NCBI GenBank assembly: GCA_035306725.1
Contig: DATGNN010000202.1
Location: 1-5,520 of the forward strand
DNA: 5,520 bases
Direction: 5' to 3'
Origin: JAAYEB01 sp035306725
Lineage (GTDB): Bacteria; Fibrobacterota; Chitinivibrionia; Chitinivibrionales; Chitinispirillaceae
The notes under the pieces are model-generated. The model did not search any database, had not been told where the DNA came from, and was given only the letters and a program-made list of their open reading frames with translations. Of this stretch, positions 1 to 5,520 are shown piece by piece (the first letter of the stretch is position 1; each line of letters begins with the position of its first letter). Position numbers and translations under genes: made by a program.

Positions 1-1835
1 CAGATTTTATGACATACTGGAACCAGATTACCGGTGAGAATGAGCATAAGTGGTCGTCCATTGAGGGGTCACGTGACAGAATGAACTGGGGTGGAGCAGA
101 TGCAATCGCCAATTTTGCAAAGGAGCATAATATCCTCTGGAAATTTCATACACTTATCTGGGGTTCCCAGTATCCCTCATGGTTAAACGGACTTTCCTCC
201 AACGAGCAACGGGAAGAGATCATTGAATGGTATGATGCAGTAGCACAGCATTATCCTGATGTGCAGATGATTGATGTGGTAAATGAAGCCTATCCGAGTC
301 ATGCACCGGCACCTTTCAAAAATGCACTGGGTGGTGATGGGAGTACCGGTTTTGACTGGATAATCGAGTCATTCAGGCTTGCAAGAGAGAGATGGCCAAA
401 TGCAATTCTAATTTACAATGACTATAATAACTGCGAATATAACAATGAAGTAAACTGGACAGTGGAACTGATTAATGCCATGCTGGCAGCGAATGCACCT
501 GTTGATGCAATTGGTTGTCAGGCTCATGACGCTTTTAAAATCCCAACTTCCACTGTCAAAAGCAACATAGACAAGCTTGCAGCCACAGGTCTTCCGATAT
601 TCATTACCGAATATGATATCGGAGAATCGGATGACAATAGACAGAAACAGATCATGGAGGAACAGTTTACCATGTTCTGGAATCATCCAAGAATTGTTGG
701 AATCACATACTGGGGTTACATTGTGGGGTCAACATGGCGTAATGGTACTGGTTTGTTGAATTCCAACGGTTCTGAACGTCCGGCACTTACGTGGCTTAAG
801 GAATATGTAAAGAAAAACCCGAATCCGCCCAATGACTTTCCGGATTTATTGACTAATGGAGGTGGCTCTACAAGTTATCGGCTTACCGTTAGTACAAACG
901 GGCGGGGAACCGTTACCCGCACTCCTGATGAAGACAGCTTTTCTGAAGAGACACAGGTAACTTTAACCGCTGCGCCATCGGAGGGCTGGGTTTTTAACAG
1001 CTGGAGTGGTGATGCCACTGGAGATCAGAACCCTTTAACGATAACAGTTGATAAATCAGTTAAAATAACAGCCGTTTTTACAACTGAAAATGGCAGCCAC
1101 GATCTGATCTCCAATGGAAGTTTTTCATCTGGAACAGATTCCTGGAGTTTCAATAACTGGGGTGGTGATGGTTCCGGAAGTGTCGAAAACGGCGAATACA
1201 AAATTACAATCAACTCTACGGGTGATAATGATTATGATATACAGGCTGTGCAGCCTGGCATATTGCTGGAACAGGGAAAAGCATACCGTCTGATTTTTGA
1301 CGCTTATGCATCAGGAAACCGAAATTTAGATGTAAATGTTGGTATGCCTGTAGATCCATATTCCACATTTCTGACAAATATCATTGATGGTGATACCACA
1401 GCCAGTCTTACAACCGATAAACAGACATTTATTCTGGATTTTATCATGGAAGAAGAAACCTATGATAATTCCAGAGTCGAATTCAGCGCAGGGCTGAATT
1501 CACCATCTGTTTATATTGATAACGTTTCTCTTTTTGAAATCGAATGGTCTTCAGTTTCCACACCTGTCAAAGCAGTCAGGGCAGAACCATTGAATATCAG
1601 ACAGAAAGGATCACGTGTAATAATCAGTTTGGACAATGGAAAAAACAGCAGTGTATCACTTGACATATTTGACCTAAGGGGCAACATCATCCGCTCTTCC
1701 AGTTTTAAATCAACAGATGAGCCTTTTTCCGCTCAATCTTTTGTATTCAATGTATCAGACATCTCTAAAGGTTATTATGTCATTAGAGTTCGCAGCGGAA
1801 ATGTTGTCCGGAAATCAAGGCTGATTATAAATTGA
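1..1835 (+). CDS. Secreted GH10 endo-1,4-beta-xylanase with InlB-like repeat, CBM4/9-like module and C-terminal sorting-like domain (5' partial)
   Basis: This is a glycoside hydrolase family 10 enzyme, expected to cleave internal beta-1,4 bonds of xylan outside the cell. The frame is open to the left edge, so the ATG at base 9 is internal; the signal peptide and first barrel strand lie outside. Numbering from that Met, residues 1-268 are the (beta/alpha)8 barrel. ENEHKW (10-15) carries the family's Glu/Asn/Lys substrate contacts. H47, W51 and Q54 lie in FHTLIWGSQYPSW. VNEAYP gives acid/base E93, Q171 and H173 follow, and FITEYDI gives nucleophile E201. W235 and W243 match the conserved tryptophans. 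A Pro/Gly-rich linker leads to an InlB-like repeat (289-357), then a CBM4/9-like beta-sandwich (364-512, beginning LISNGSF). A sorting-like domain (517-608) contains SLDIFDLRGNII and ends RKSRLIIN. The GH10 assignment is strong; xylan specificity is known of the family and the CBM ligand is inferred. Confidence 0.93.
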   Translation, partial: DFMTYWNQITGENEHKWSSIEGSRDRMNWGGADAIANFAKEHNILWKFHTLIWGSQYPSWLNGLSSNEQREEIIEWYDAVAQHYPDVQMIDVVNEAYPSHAPAPFKNALGGDGSTGFDWIIESFRLARERWPNAILIYNDYNNCEYNNEVNWTVELINAMLAANAPVDAIGCQAHDAFKIPTSTVKSNIDKLAATGLPIFITEYDIGESDDNRQKQIMEEQFTMFWNHPRIVGITYWGYIVGSTWRNGTGLLNSNGSERPALTWLKEYVKKNPNPPNDFPDLLTNGGGSTSYRLTVSTNGRGTVTRTPDEDSFSEETQVTLTAAPSEGWVFNSWSGDATGDQNPLTITVDKSVKITAVFTTENGSHDLISNGSFSSGTDSWSFNNWGGDGSGSVENGEYKITINSTGDNDYDIQAVQPGILLEQGKAYRLIFDAYASGNRNLDVNVGMPVDPYSTFLTNIIDGDTTASLTTDKQTFILDFIMEEETYDNSRVEFSAGLNSPSVYIDNVSLFEIEWSSVSTPVKAVRAEPLNIRQKGSRVIISLDNGKNSSVSLDIFDLRGNIIRSSSFKSTDEPFSAQSFVFNVSDISKGYYVIRVRSGNVVRKSRLIIN

Positions 1836-1871
1836 CTGTGAGCTGAAAAATTGAATTGTGAAGTATGATTT

Positions 1872-1896
1872 GAAAAAGTAATGTAAAACTTTTTTC
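1872..1896 (+). terminator. Weak A/T-rich hairpin after the xylanase gene, possible terminator
   Basis: AAAAAGT (1873-1879) and ACTTTTT (1888-1894) are perfect inverted arms around an 8-base loop, starting 37 bases after the xylanase stop. The right arm runs into one more T at 1895. Only one G-C pair supports the stem and the T-run is mostly inside it, so this is a poor intrinsic terminator. Its near-symmetry would let it act weakly in both directions. Proposed only because no better stem was found between the two genes. Confidence 0.22.
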
Positions 1897-1941
1897 GGGG
1901 TTGTTATCGGAATCGAACCATGTAAAAAAAGGATGCAGATA

Positions 1942-1958
1942 CGATACTGATCAGATCG
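1942..1958. promoter_or_regulatory. Imperfect dyad, possible operator upstream of the hydrolase gene
   Basis: The core CTGATCAG (1947-1954) is a perfect 8-base palindrome. Outside it, CGAT (1942-1945) and ATCG (1955-1958) extend the symmetry, apart from one extra A at 1946 on the left. A second perfect palindrome, CCAGGCCTGG, lies at 1964-1973. Both sit about 85-120 bases upstream of the hydrolase start, where a regulator could bind. No matching regulator is in the window and no clear sigma-70 pair was found, so function is speculative. Confidence 0.2.
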
Positions 1959-2044
1959 GGTTGCCAGGCCTGGGCGAAACACAAAAATTGCACCACACGT
2001 TAAATAGTAAAATCAATATCAGGTTTTAATAAAAATCCTTGAAA

Positions 2045-2050
2045 AGGAGG
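2045..2050 (+). promoter_or_regulatory. Strong Shine-Dalgarno site for the hydrolase gene
   Basis: AGGAGG lies eight bases before the ATG at 2059 and is followed by further Gs. This near-ideal ribosome binding site fixes the start of the secreted hydrolase. That start also places a hydrophobic signal-peptide segment at the extreme N-terminus. Confidence 0.85.
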
Positions 2051-2058
2051 GGGTAAAG

Positions 2059-3537
2059 ATGTTAAGAAATACCTGTTATGTTATTGTGTTTACAGTTTTT
2101 TTTGCGTATTCTCAAACAGTTAACCTGGGGGGAGTAGTATCCAATACTGGTGGAGAACCAATTTCTGATGCTATAGTGTTACTGGTAGGCCAAAACATGA
2201 AAGATACTACGAATGCCAATGGAGAATATTTGCTAATAAGTACTTCCGTAAACAAGCAGTCTGCGATTGTGCCGCGAACAAATGATATTTCGTTAAAAAA
2301 CGATGTGTTGCAATTCACTCTGGGTTCTCAATCACCCGTAAAGATTGAAATATTTGATTTGAATGGAAACCTTCTCAGGAAAGAAGTAAACATGAACGCA
2401 GCTCCAGGAGTGCATAGATTCGATATCTCAAGAAAGGTCCAGGCTGCAAATCTCCTTGTTGTAAAAGCTTCAATTGGAATGTCGGAAGTATCATTTCGAT
2501 ACATGGCCTTGAAAGGGGGGCAGCATGTTGTAACTCCTCTATCCAAATCGGTAATGTCCGGGGGCAACAGTTTAGCAGCAATGAAGGATATTGTCGATAC
2601 CCTCAGAGTTACGGCTTCAGGTTTCCAGACAAAGTCTGTTGCTATTGCCACTCTGGATAATCAGCAACAAAACATAACCCTTGAATCTGAACCGGTTGGA
2701 AAGGAATTTCCCACGGCCAATCCCGCCGCAGCAGGTCCGTTTGAAGTGGCGGCTGACAAGAATGTGGGACCGCTTGCAGGCACTCAAAATGACCCTGTCT
2801 ACGGCGAACAGCAACACTTTAATGTCTACCGCCCTAAAAATCTTGCAACCAGCGAGTACCTGCACCCGATTCTGATATGGGCTAACGGGTACGGGGACAA
2901 CCCCGAGCAGAATCCACCAAAATGTGTCACTGATCCGAATGCAAATAAGTGGTGTGGACAGTATTTGCCTATGATGAATCATCTCGCGTCGCACGGTTTT
3001 GTTGTGGTAGCATCATTGAGTACGGCCACAGGAATGGAACCTTACCCAACTCTTGCGGGCATGGACTGGATAATCGAGCAGAACGAAGATCCTGACAGTC
3101 CCTACTATCATCGTCTGGATACGTCGAAAATTGGGCAGTTAGGCCACTCGTTTGGTGGAATGTCAACCTGCATGACCGCATCCGACCCTCGATACAAGGC
3201 TCTTGCCACGATTTGCGGGACCAGCACGCTAAGTGGCCTACACACTCCGATACTGTTTTTCTGCGGAGGGAATGATGGTACTGTGCCTTGCGATGGTGTT
3301 AAGAGTACCTTCCAATCTGTCAAGGACCAGCCAGCCTTCTTTATAAACGAACGAAACGCGGATCACGGCAGTTGGGTATATCAGGGTGCCGGTGGCGTCT
3401 CTCTTTCTTCGGCTGCCGCGTGGTTCAGGGTTCACCTGATGAATGATACCGAGAACCGCAAATATTTCTATGGCCCGAACTGCACATTCTGCACCGATTC
3501 CCGCGTGCAGGTTGAGCAGAACAGTCTTATGCAATAG
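2059..3537 (+). CDS. Secreted alpha/beta hydrolase (esterase/lipase-like) with split carboxypeptidase-regulatory-like and FlgD-like N-terminal modules
   Basis: A 492-residue, probably extracellular serine hydrolase. The ATG is set by an AGGAGG eight bases upstream and opens a signal peptide (about 1-18, hydrophobic core then AYS-Q). Residues 21-62 look like the first half of a carboxypeptidase-regulatory-like beta-sandwich (GGVVSNTGGEPISDAIV, then TNANGEYLLIS). Residues 70-152 resemble a FlgD/sorting-type domain (VKIEIFDLNGNLLRKE, PGVHRFDIS). Residues 180-210 (DTLRVTASGFQTKSVAI) look like the rest of the first domain. The hydrolase spans about 212-492: oxyanion-side segment IWANGYGDNP, nucleophile elbow GHSFGG (S364), acid loop CGGNDGTVP (D406) and H436 in ADHGSW. 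Eight cysteines (289, 299, 371, 386, 402, 411, 475, 478) suggest disulfides and fit export. The fold is of the dienelactone hydrolase/chlorophyllase/PETase-like kind. The substrate is unknown; a hemicellulose esterase role is inferred only from the adjacent xylanase. G+C is clearly higher in the catalytic half. Unlike its neighbours it has no C-terminal sorting-like domain. Confidence 0.88.
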   Translation: MLRNTCYVIVFTVFFAYSQTVNLGGVVSNTGGEPISDAIVLLVGQNMKDTTNANGEYLLISTSVNKQSAIVPRTNDISLKNDVLQFTLGSQSPVKIEIFDLNGNLLRKEVNMNAAPGVHRFDISRKVQAANLLVVKASIGMSEVSFRYMALKGGQHVVTPLSKSVMSGGNSLAAMKDIVDTLRVTASGFQTKSVAIATLDNQQQNITLESEPVGKEFPTANPAAAGPFEVAADKNVGPLAGTQNDPVYGEQQHFNVYRPKNLATSEYLHPILIWANGYGDNPEQNPPKCVTDPNANKWCGQYLPMMNHLASHGFVVVASLSTATGMEPYPTLAGMDWIIEQNEDPDSPYYHRLDTSKIGQLGHSFGGMSTCMTASDPRYKALATICGTSTLSGLHTPILFFCGGNDGTVPCDGVKSTFQSVKDQPAFFINERNADHGSWVYQGAGGVSLSSAAAWFRVHLMNDTENRKYFYGPNCTFCTDSRVQVEQNSLMQ

Positions 3538-3574
3538 GCCGCTTTGTTGCGATCTCACCTGCCTCTTCGTGTTC

Positions 3575-3598
3575 GCCTGGGATCATGGTATTCCAGGC
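3575..3598 (+). terminator. Hairpin downstream of the hydrolase stop, possible terminator
   Basis: GCCTGGGA (3575-3582) pairs with TTCCAGGC (3591-3598), giving eight pairs with one G-T wobble around an eight-base loop, starting 37 bases past the hydrolase stop. The stem is sound but no T-tract follows. It could protect a 3' end or terminate only with help. Confidence 0.25.
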
Positions 3599-3764
3599 AC
3601 ACGACTCCCGGTAGTTCATTGCAGCTATTATAAATTAATAAAGAGTATATGGGGCTAAAGACCTCTTTTTTTCCCGCGAACGGGACCCCCGGGCACCCCT
3701 ATTGCAGTTTAAGGCTCCGGTACTGGGTGGGATTGCTGTTGGTACAATTAGAGGCTATGATAAT

Positions 3765-3880
3765 CAAATCCCGATATTATCGGGGTGCTATACAAATACA
3801 ATAATAATCAGGTTCCGGTATCTCGTCGGGTGTACAAATATGGCAATAATGTTCAAATCCTGATTTTACATCGGGTCACA
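3765..3880. repeat. Three degenerate tandem copies of a 44-45-base repeat with a small internal dyad
   Basis: Units begin at about 3765, 3809 and 3854, giving spacings of 44 and 45 bases; the third unit is incomplete or diverges after about 3877. Shared elements are CAAATCC-GAT or its variant CAGGTTCCGGT, then TCGGG, then TACAAATA and a run of AATAAT. Copies 1 and 3 agree best at the 5' end, copies 1 and 2 best at the 3' end. Each copy holds a short inverted repeat: CCCGATA-T-TATCGGG (3770-3784) is perfect in copy 1, and CCTGAT/ATCGGG with one wobble occurs in copy 3. There are no unique spacers, so this is not CRISPR. Function is unknown. Confidence 0.7.
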
Positions 3881-4289
3881 CACGAGGTCTGGTTGCAGTC
3901 AGGATTACCTTTGAAACTGCAGATTAAAAACCCCAACAATTTAATCCGTCAACCCCAATAACACGAATTCTTTCACACCCTGCTTTACAGATAATTTGTC
4001 TTGGGTTTGTGCTGACAGGCATTTCTCCTTTAGAATACCTCTTTATACCTGGTGCGTTTTTTAACCCTTCCGCATAAGATTGCTTCCTTCAGATTATCCA
4101 TAAACAGAATAACAGGTTAAACGAGTGTCAAAAAAATAGCATAGTGCATACCCGAACAAGAGCACTGTAACGCAGATTTTGGAGAGGAAAAGTTTAGAGG
4201 CAGTTCTGCCCAAAGAAACCGTAGCTCAGTTTTGGCTAATCGAGCTTTGACTCAGCCATTTCGGAACGAAACAGTCGGGGGCTATTCAC

Positions 4290-5520
4290 TTATTTAACAA
4301 ACAGGATCTTTTCCGTGATCACCTTCTTCTCAATGGACGTTTTCAGGTAGTATACTCCTGGTGGGATTCTCTGTTTTACAGAACGCATGATGGAATGCCT
4401 GTTCAGATTTGTACCGGAAAAGACAGCGACTCTTTGACCCCTACTATTAAAAACAACTATGTCCTGAATAGTGGGGACATAGAAATTTACACCTGATGTG
4501 ATTACTTTGTTTTCATTCTTTATGAAGTTTGGTGTCAACGAAAGATTTTGCTCAGGAACAACACTTAACGTCTGCAACGTATCCTCTATTGATCCGGACC
4601 AGTGGCTGAAACGATATCCTTTAGATGGAAGGGCCTGTATCTGAATGGGAATTCCAACAAAGTACATTCCGGCCCAGGATTGTTCGTTTGCCTTTACGGT
4701 GTTAATTTTTACAATTCCCTTCTGGTTATCATTATTATTTACTGTTATCATAATCGTATCATCCAAATTGAAGAAACCAATTATATGTTCAACCATGTAC
4801 ATTTTTCTGGTTGCGGCAAAAGTAATCATAGTATCAATATAGCTTTCCCACTCACTGTAGTCTTGCGGCGCACCCCAGCGGTTTATATGCTCTTCTATCA
4901 AAGGAGAATAGACTTCTTTCATTTCGGCGATTTTCGCAACAACAGTATCCGCATGAAAAACGGTATTCATAAGATCTGCAAACTGATTTATCATTGCTGC
5001 ACAAAATGTATCATTCTGTAAAAGAGTTCGAAACAGTATTGTCGACCACTCGCATTCACCACCGTTGGAGCAGGCAGCATGCTCCAAGGTGTTGTGATCA
5101 GCGGTATTATTCCATAAACCAAATCCATAGTCAAGGTCATACAACATCCATCGCCATCTGCCGTCATGTCCGTATGGACTCTCCGGTTGATAAGAATCGG
5201 TGCGCAGTCTCCACCAGTCATTGTTGTTATGAGGCCAGTCTGTATTGCGGGAATAAATCTGTATAGCCTGATATGTAACGAAATTCTCGATATCCATTAA
5301 GGTATTAAGATGCCCGTACACAGAGGGATCGCTAATATCGTTTTGCTGTATATAGTCTAACATAGCCGTGTAATGGGAATCATCCCCCTCAACAATCTCA
5401 ATAATCTTATTCTCATCATCCGTGCAAAGAATATCAAGATTATCCGGATCGACTCCATGATGATAGTGCAGATAATGTTTATCAAGACGATCACGGATAT
5501 TTTCAACACCCCAGTATTCT
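4290..5520 (-). CDS. CotH-kinase-family secreted protein with InlB-like repeat and C-terminal sorting-like domain (5' partial)
   Basis: The C-terminal 409 residues of a CotH-family protein. The frame is open to the right edge, and the Met at 5363 is internal: the 52 residues before it continue the family pattern (EYWGVENIRDRLDKHYL, then GVDPDNLDIL, then EGDDSHYTAM). The gene therefore begins outside the window. Numbering from that Met, the CotH region reaches about 200. It holds IENFVTYQAIQIYSRNTDWP (26-44; D42) and RWMLYDLDYGFG (71-82; D76, D78), the conserved Asp-rich segments that resemble kinase metal and catalytic motifs. Residues 203-280 form an InlB-like repeat (ending GYRFSHWSG and LTPNF). 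Residues about 290-357 form a sorting-like domain (IQDIVVFNSRGQRV, PPGVYYLKT, ending EKILFVK). Bacillus CotH phosphorylates spore-coat proteins, but this protein looks exported from a probably non-sporulating lineage, so its substrate is unknown. It converges on the hydrolase gene and is not in its operon. Confidence 0.9.
   Translation of the reverse strand, partial: EYWGVENIRDRLDKHYLHYHHGVDPDNLDILCTDDENKIIEIVEGDDSHYTAMLDYIQQNDISDPSVYGHLNTLMDIENFVTYQAIQIYSRNTDWPHNNNDWWRLRTDSYQPESPYGHDGRWRWMLYDLDYGFGLWNNTADHNTLEHAACSNGGECEWSTILFRTLLQNDTFCAAMINQFADLMNTVFHADTVVAKIAEMKEVYSPLIEEHINRWGAPQDYSEWESYIDTMITFAATRKMYMVEHIIGFFNLDDTIMITVNNNDNQKGIVKINTVKANEQSWAGMYFVGIPIQIQALPSKGYRFSHWSGSIEDTLQTLSVVPEQNLSLTPNFIKNENKVITSGVNFYVPTIQDIVVFNSRGQRVAVFSGTNLNRHSIMRSVKQRIPPGVYYLKTSIEKKVITEKILFVK

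Larger units (their letters stand above)
3538..4289. other. 752-base gap between convergent genes without a convincing gene
   Basis: The hydrolase (plus) and the CotH-family gene (minus) end facing each other here. I found no gene with a start codon and ribosome site, and no RNA gene. The gap holds a degenerate tandem repeat (3765-3880) and a hairpin just after the hydrolase stop. A weak AAAGAG/CTCTTT stem (3640-3645 with 3663-3668) runs into a T-tract ending at 3672. A small TTTCG/CGAAA stem (4259-4263 with 4267-4271), which outer GACT/AGTC could extend, lies 19 bases beyond the CotH stop. None is a textbook intrinsic terminator. The perfect inverted repeat GGCAGTTCTGCC lies at 4199-4210. 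Confidence 0.7.

Noticed and set aside
9..11. ATG at base 9 as the true start of the xylanase
   Set aside because: The frame is open to the left edge, no signal peptide follows, and the protein would lack the first part of the GH10 barrel.
1988..2013. Sigma-70-like promoter TTGCAC with TAAAAT upstream of the hydrolase
   Set aside because: The spacer is only 14 bases and the region is A/T-rich, so chance matches are expected.
2617..2994. 125-codon minus-strand open frame inside the hydrolase gene
   Set aside because: It is antisense to the hydrolase coding region, with no recognisable motif and no evident ribosome site.
3064..3078. 15-base identity GACTGGATAATCGAG shared with the xylanase gene at 354-368
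   Set aside because: Both encode DWIIE in unrelated folds and flanking bases do not match, so this is most likely chance plus shared codon choice.
3666..3685. T-run next to the stem TCCCG-CGAA-CGGGA as an intrinsic terminator
   Set aside because: The T-run comes before the stem on the plus strand, and on the minus strand the stem is followed by A, so the order is wrong for a terminator in either direction.
3765..3880. Possible CRISPR array
   Set aside because: The copies are contiguous, diverged and of 44-45-base period, with no unique spacers and no cas genes in the window.
4219..4285. tRNA-like stretch: GTAGCTCAG followed by GAGC resembles a tRNA D-arm
   Set aside because: The D-stem GCTC/GAGC forms, but the next segment gives no anticodon stem, there is no TTCGA-type T-loop with a stem, and no seven-pair acceptor stem closes it.
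4602..5021. 139-codon plus-strand open frame opposite the CotH-family gene
   Set aside because: It lies wholly antisense to a well-supported coding region, and its product shows no recognisable domain; it is a shadow frame.

Overview
The window looks like part of a chromosome from a polysaccharide-degrading bacterium of the Fibrobacterota/Bacteroidota (FCB) group, more likely Fibrobacterota. The inference rests on protein architecture. There are multidomain secreted proteins with C-terminal modules resembling type IX secretion (T9SS) or FlgD-like sorting domains, InlB-like repeat spacers, and a CotH-family protein. There is also a carboxypeptidase-regulatory-like domain that appears to be split by a FlgD-like module. 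No ribosomal RNA, tRNA or other taxonomic marker is present, so the placement is tentative.

Layout: (1) Bases 1-1835, plus strand: a GH10 endo-xylanase that enters the window already inside its catalytic barrel. It continues through an InlB-like repeat domain, a CBM4/9-like module and a C-terminal sorting-like domain. (2) 1836-2058: a 223-base gap with a weak hairpin, a dyad and a strong Shine-Dalgarno site. (3) 2059-3537, plus strand: a complete secreted alpha/beta hydrolase (Ser364-Asp406-His436) with an unusual N-terminal half. (4) 3538-4289: a 752-base gap between convergent genes with no convincing gene. It holds a three-copy degenerate tandem repeat of about 44-45 bases. (5) 4290-5520, minus strand: the C-terminal part of a CotH-kinase-family protein with its own InlB-like repeat and sorting-like domain, running off the right edge.

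All three proteins appear to be exported. The xylanase would cut xylan backbones, and the hydrolase, lying 223 bases downstream on the same strand, may remove ester substituents or act on another extracellular ester. The CotH protein belongs to a family that includes a protein kinase acting on spore-coat proteins; its role here is unknown. The most notable points are the domain nesting in the hydrolase, the base-composition step inside that gene, the reuse of one sorting-like fold at different positions in three proteins, and the tandem repeat in the convergent gap. I see no defence system, mobile element or CRISPR array.
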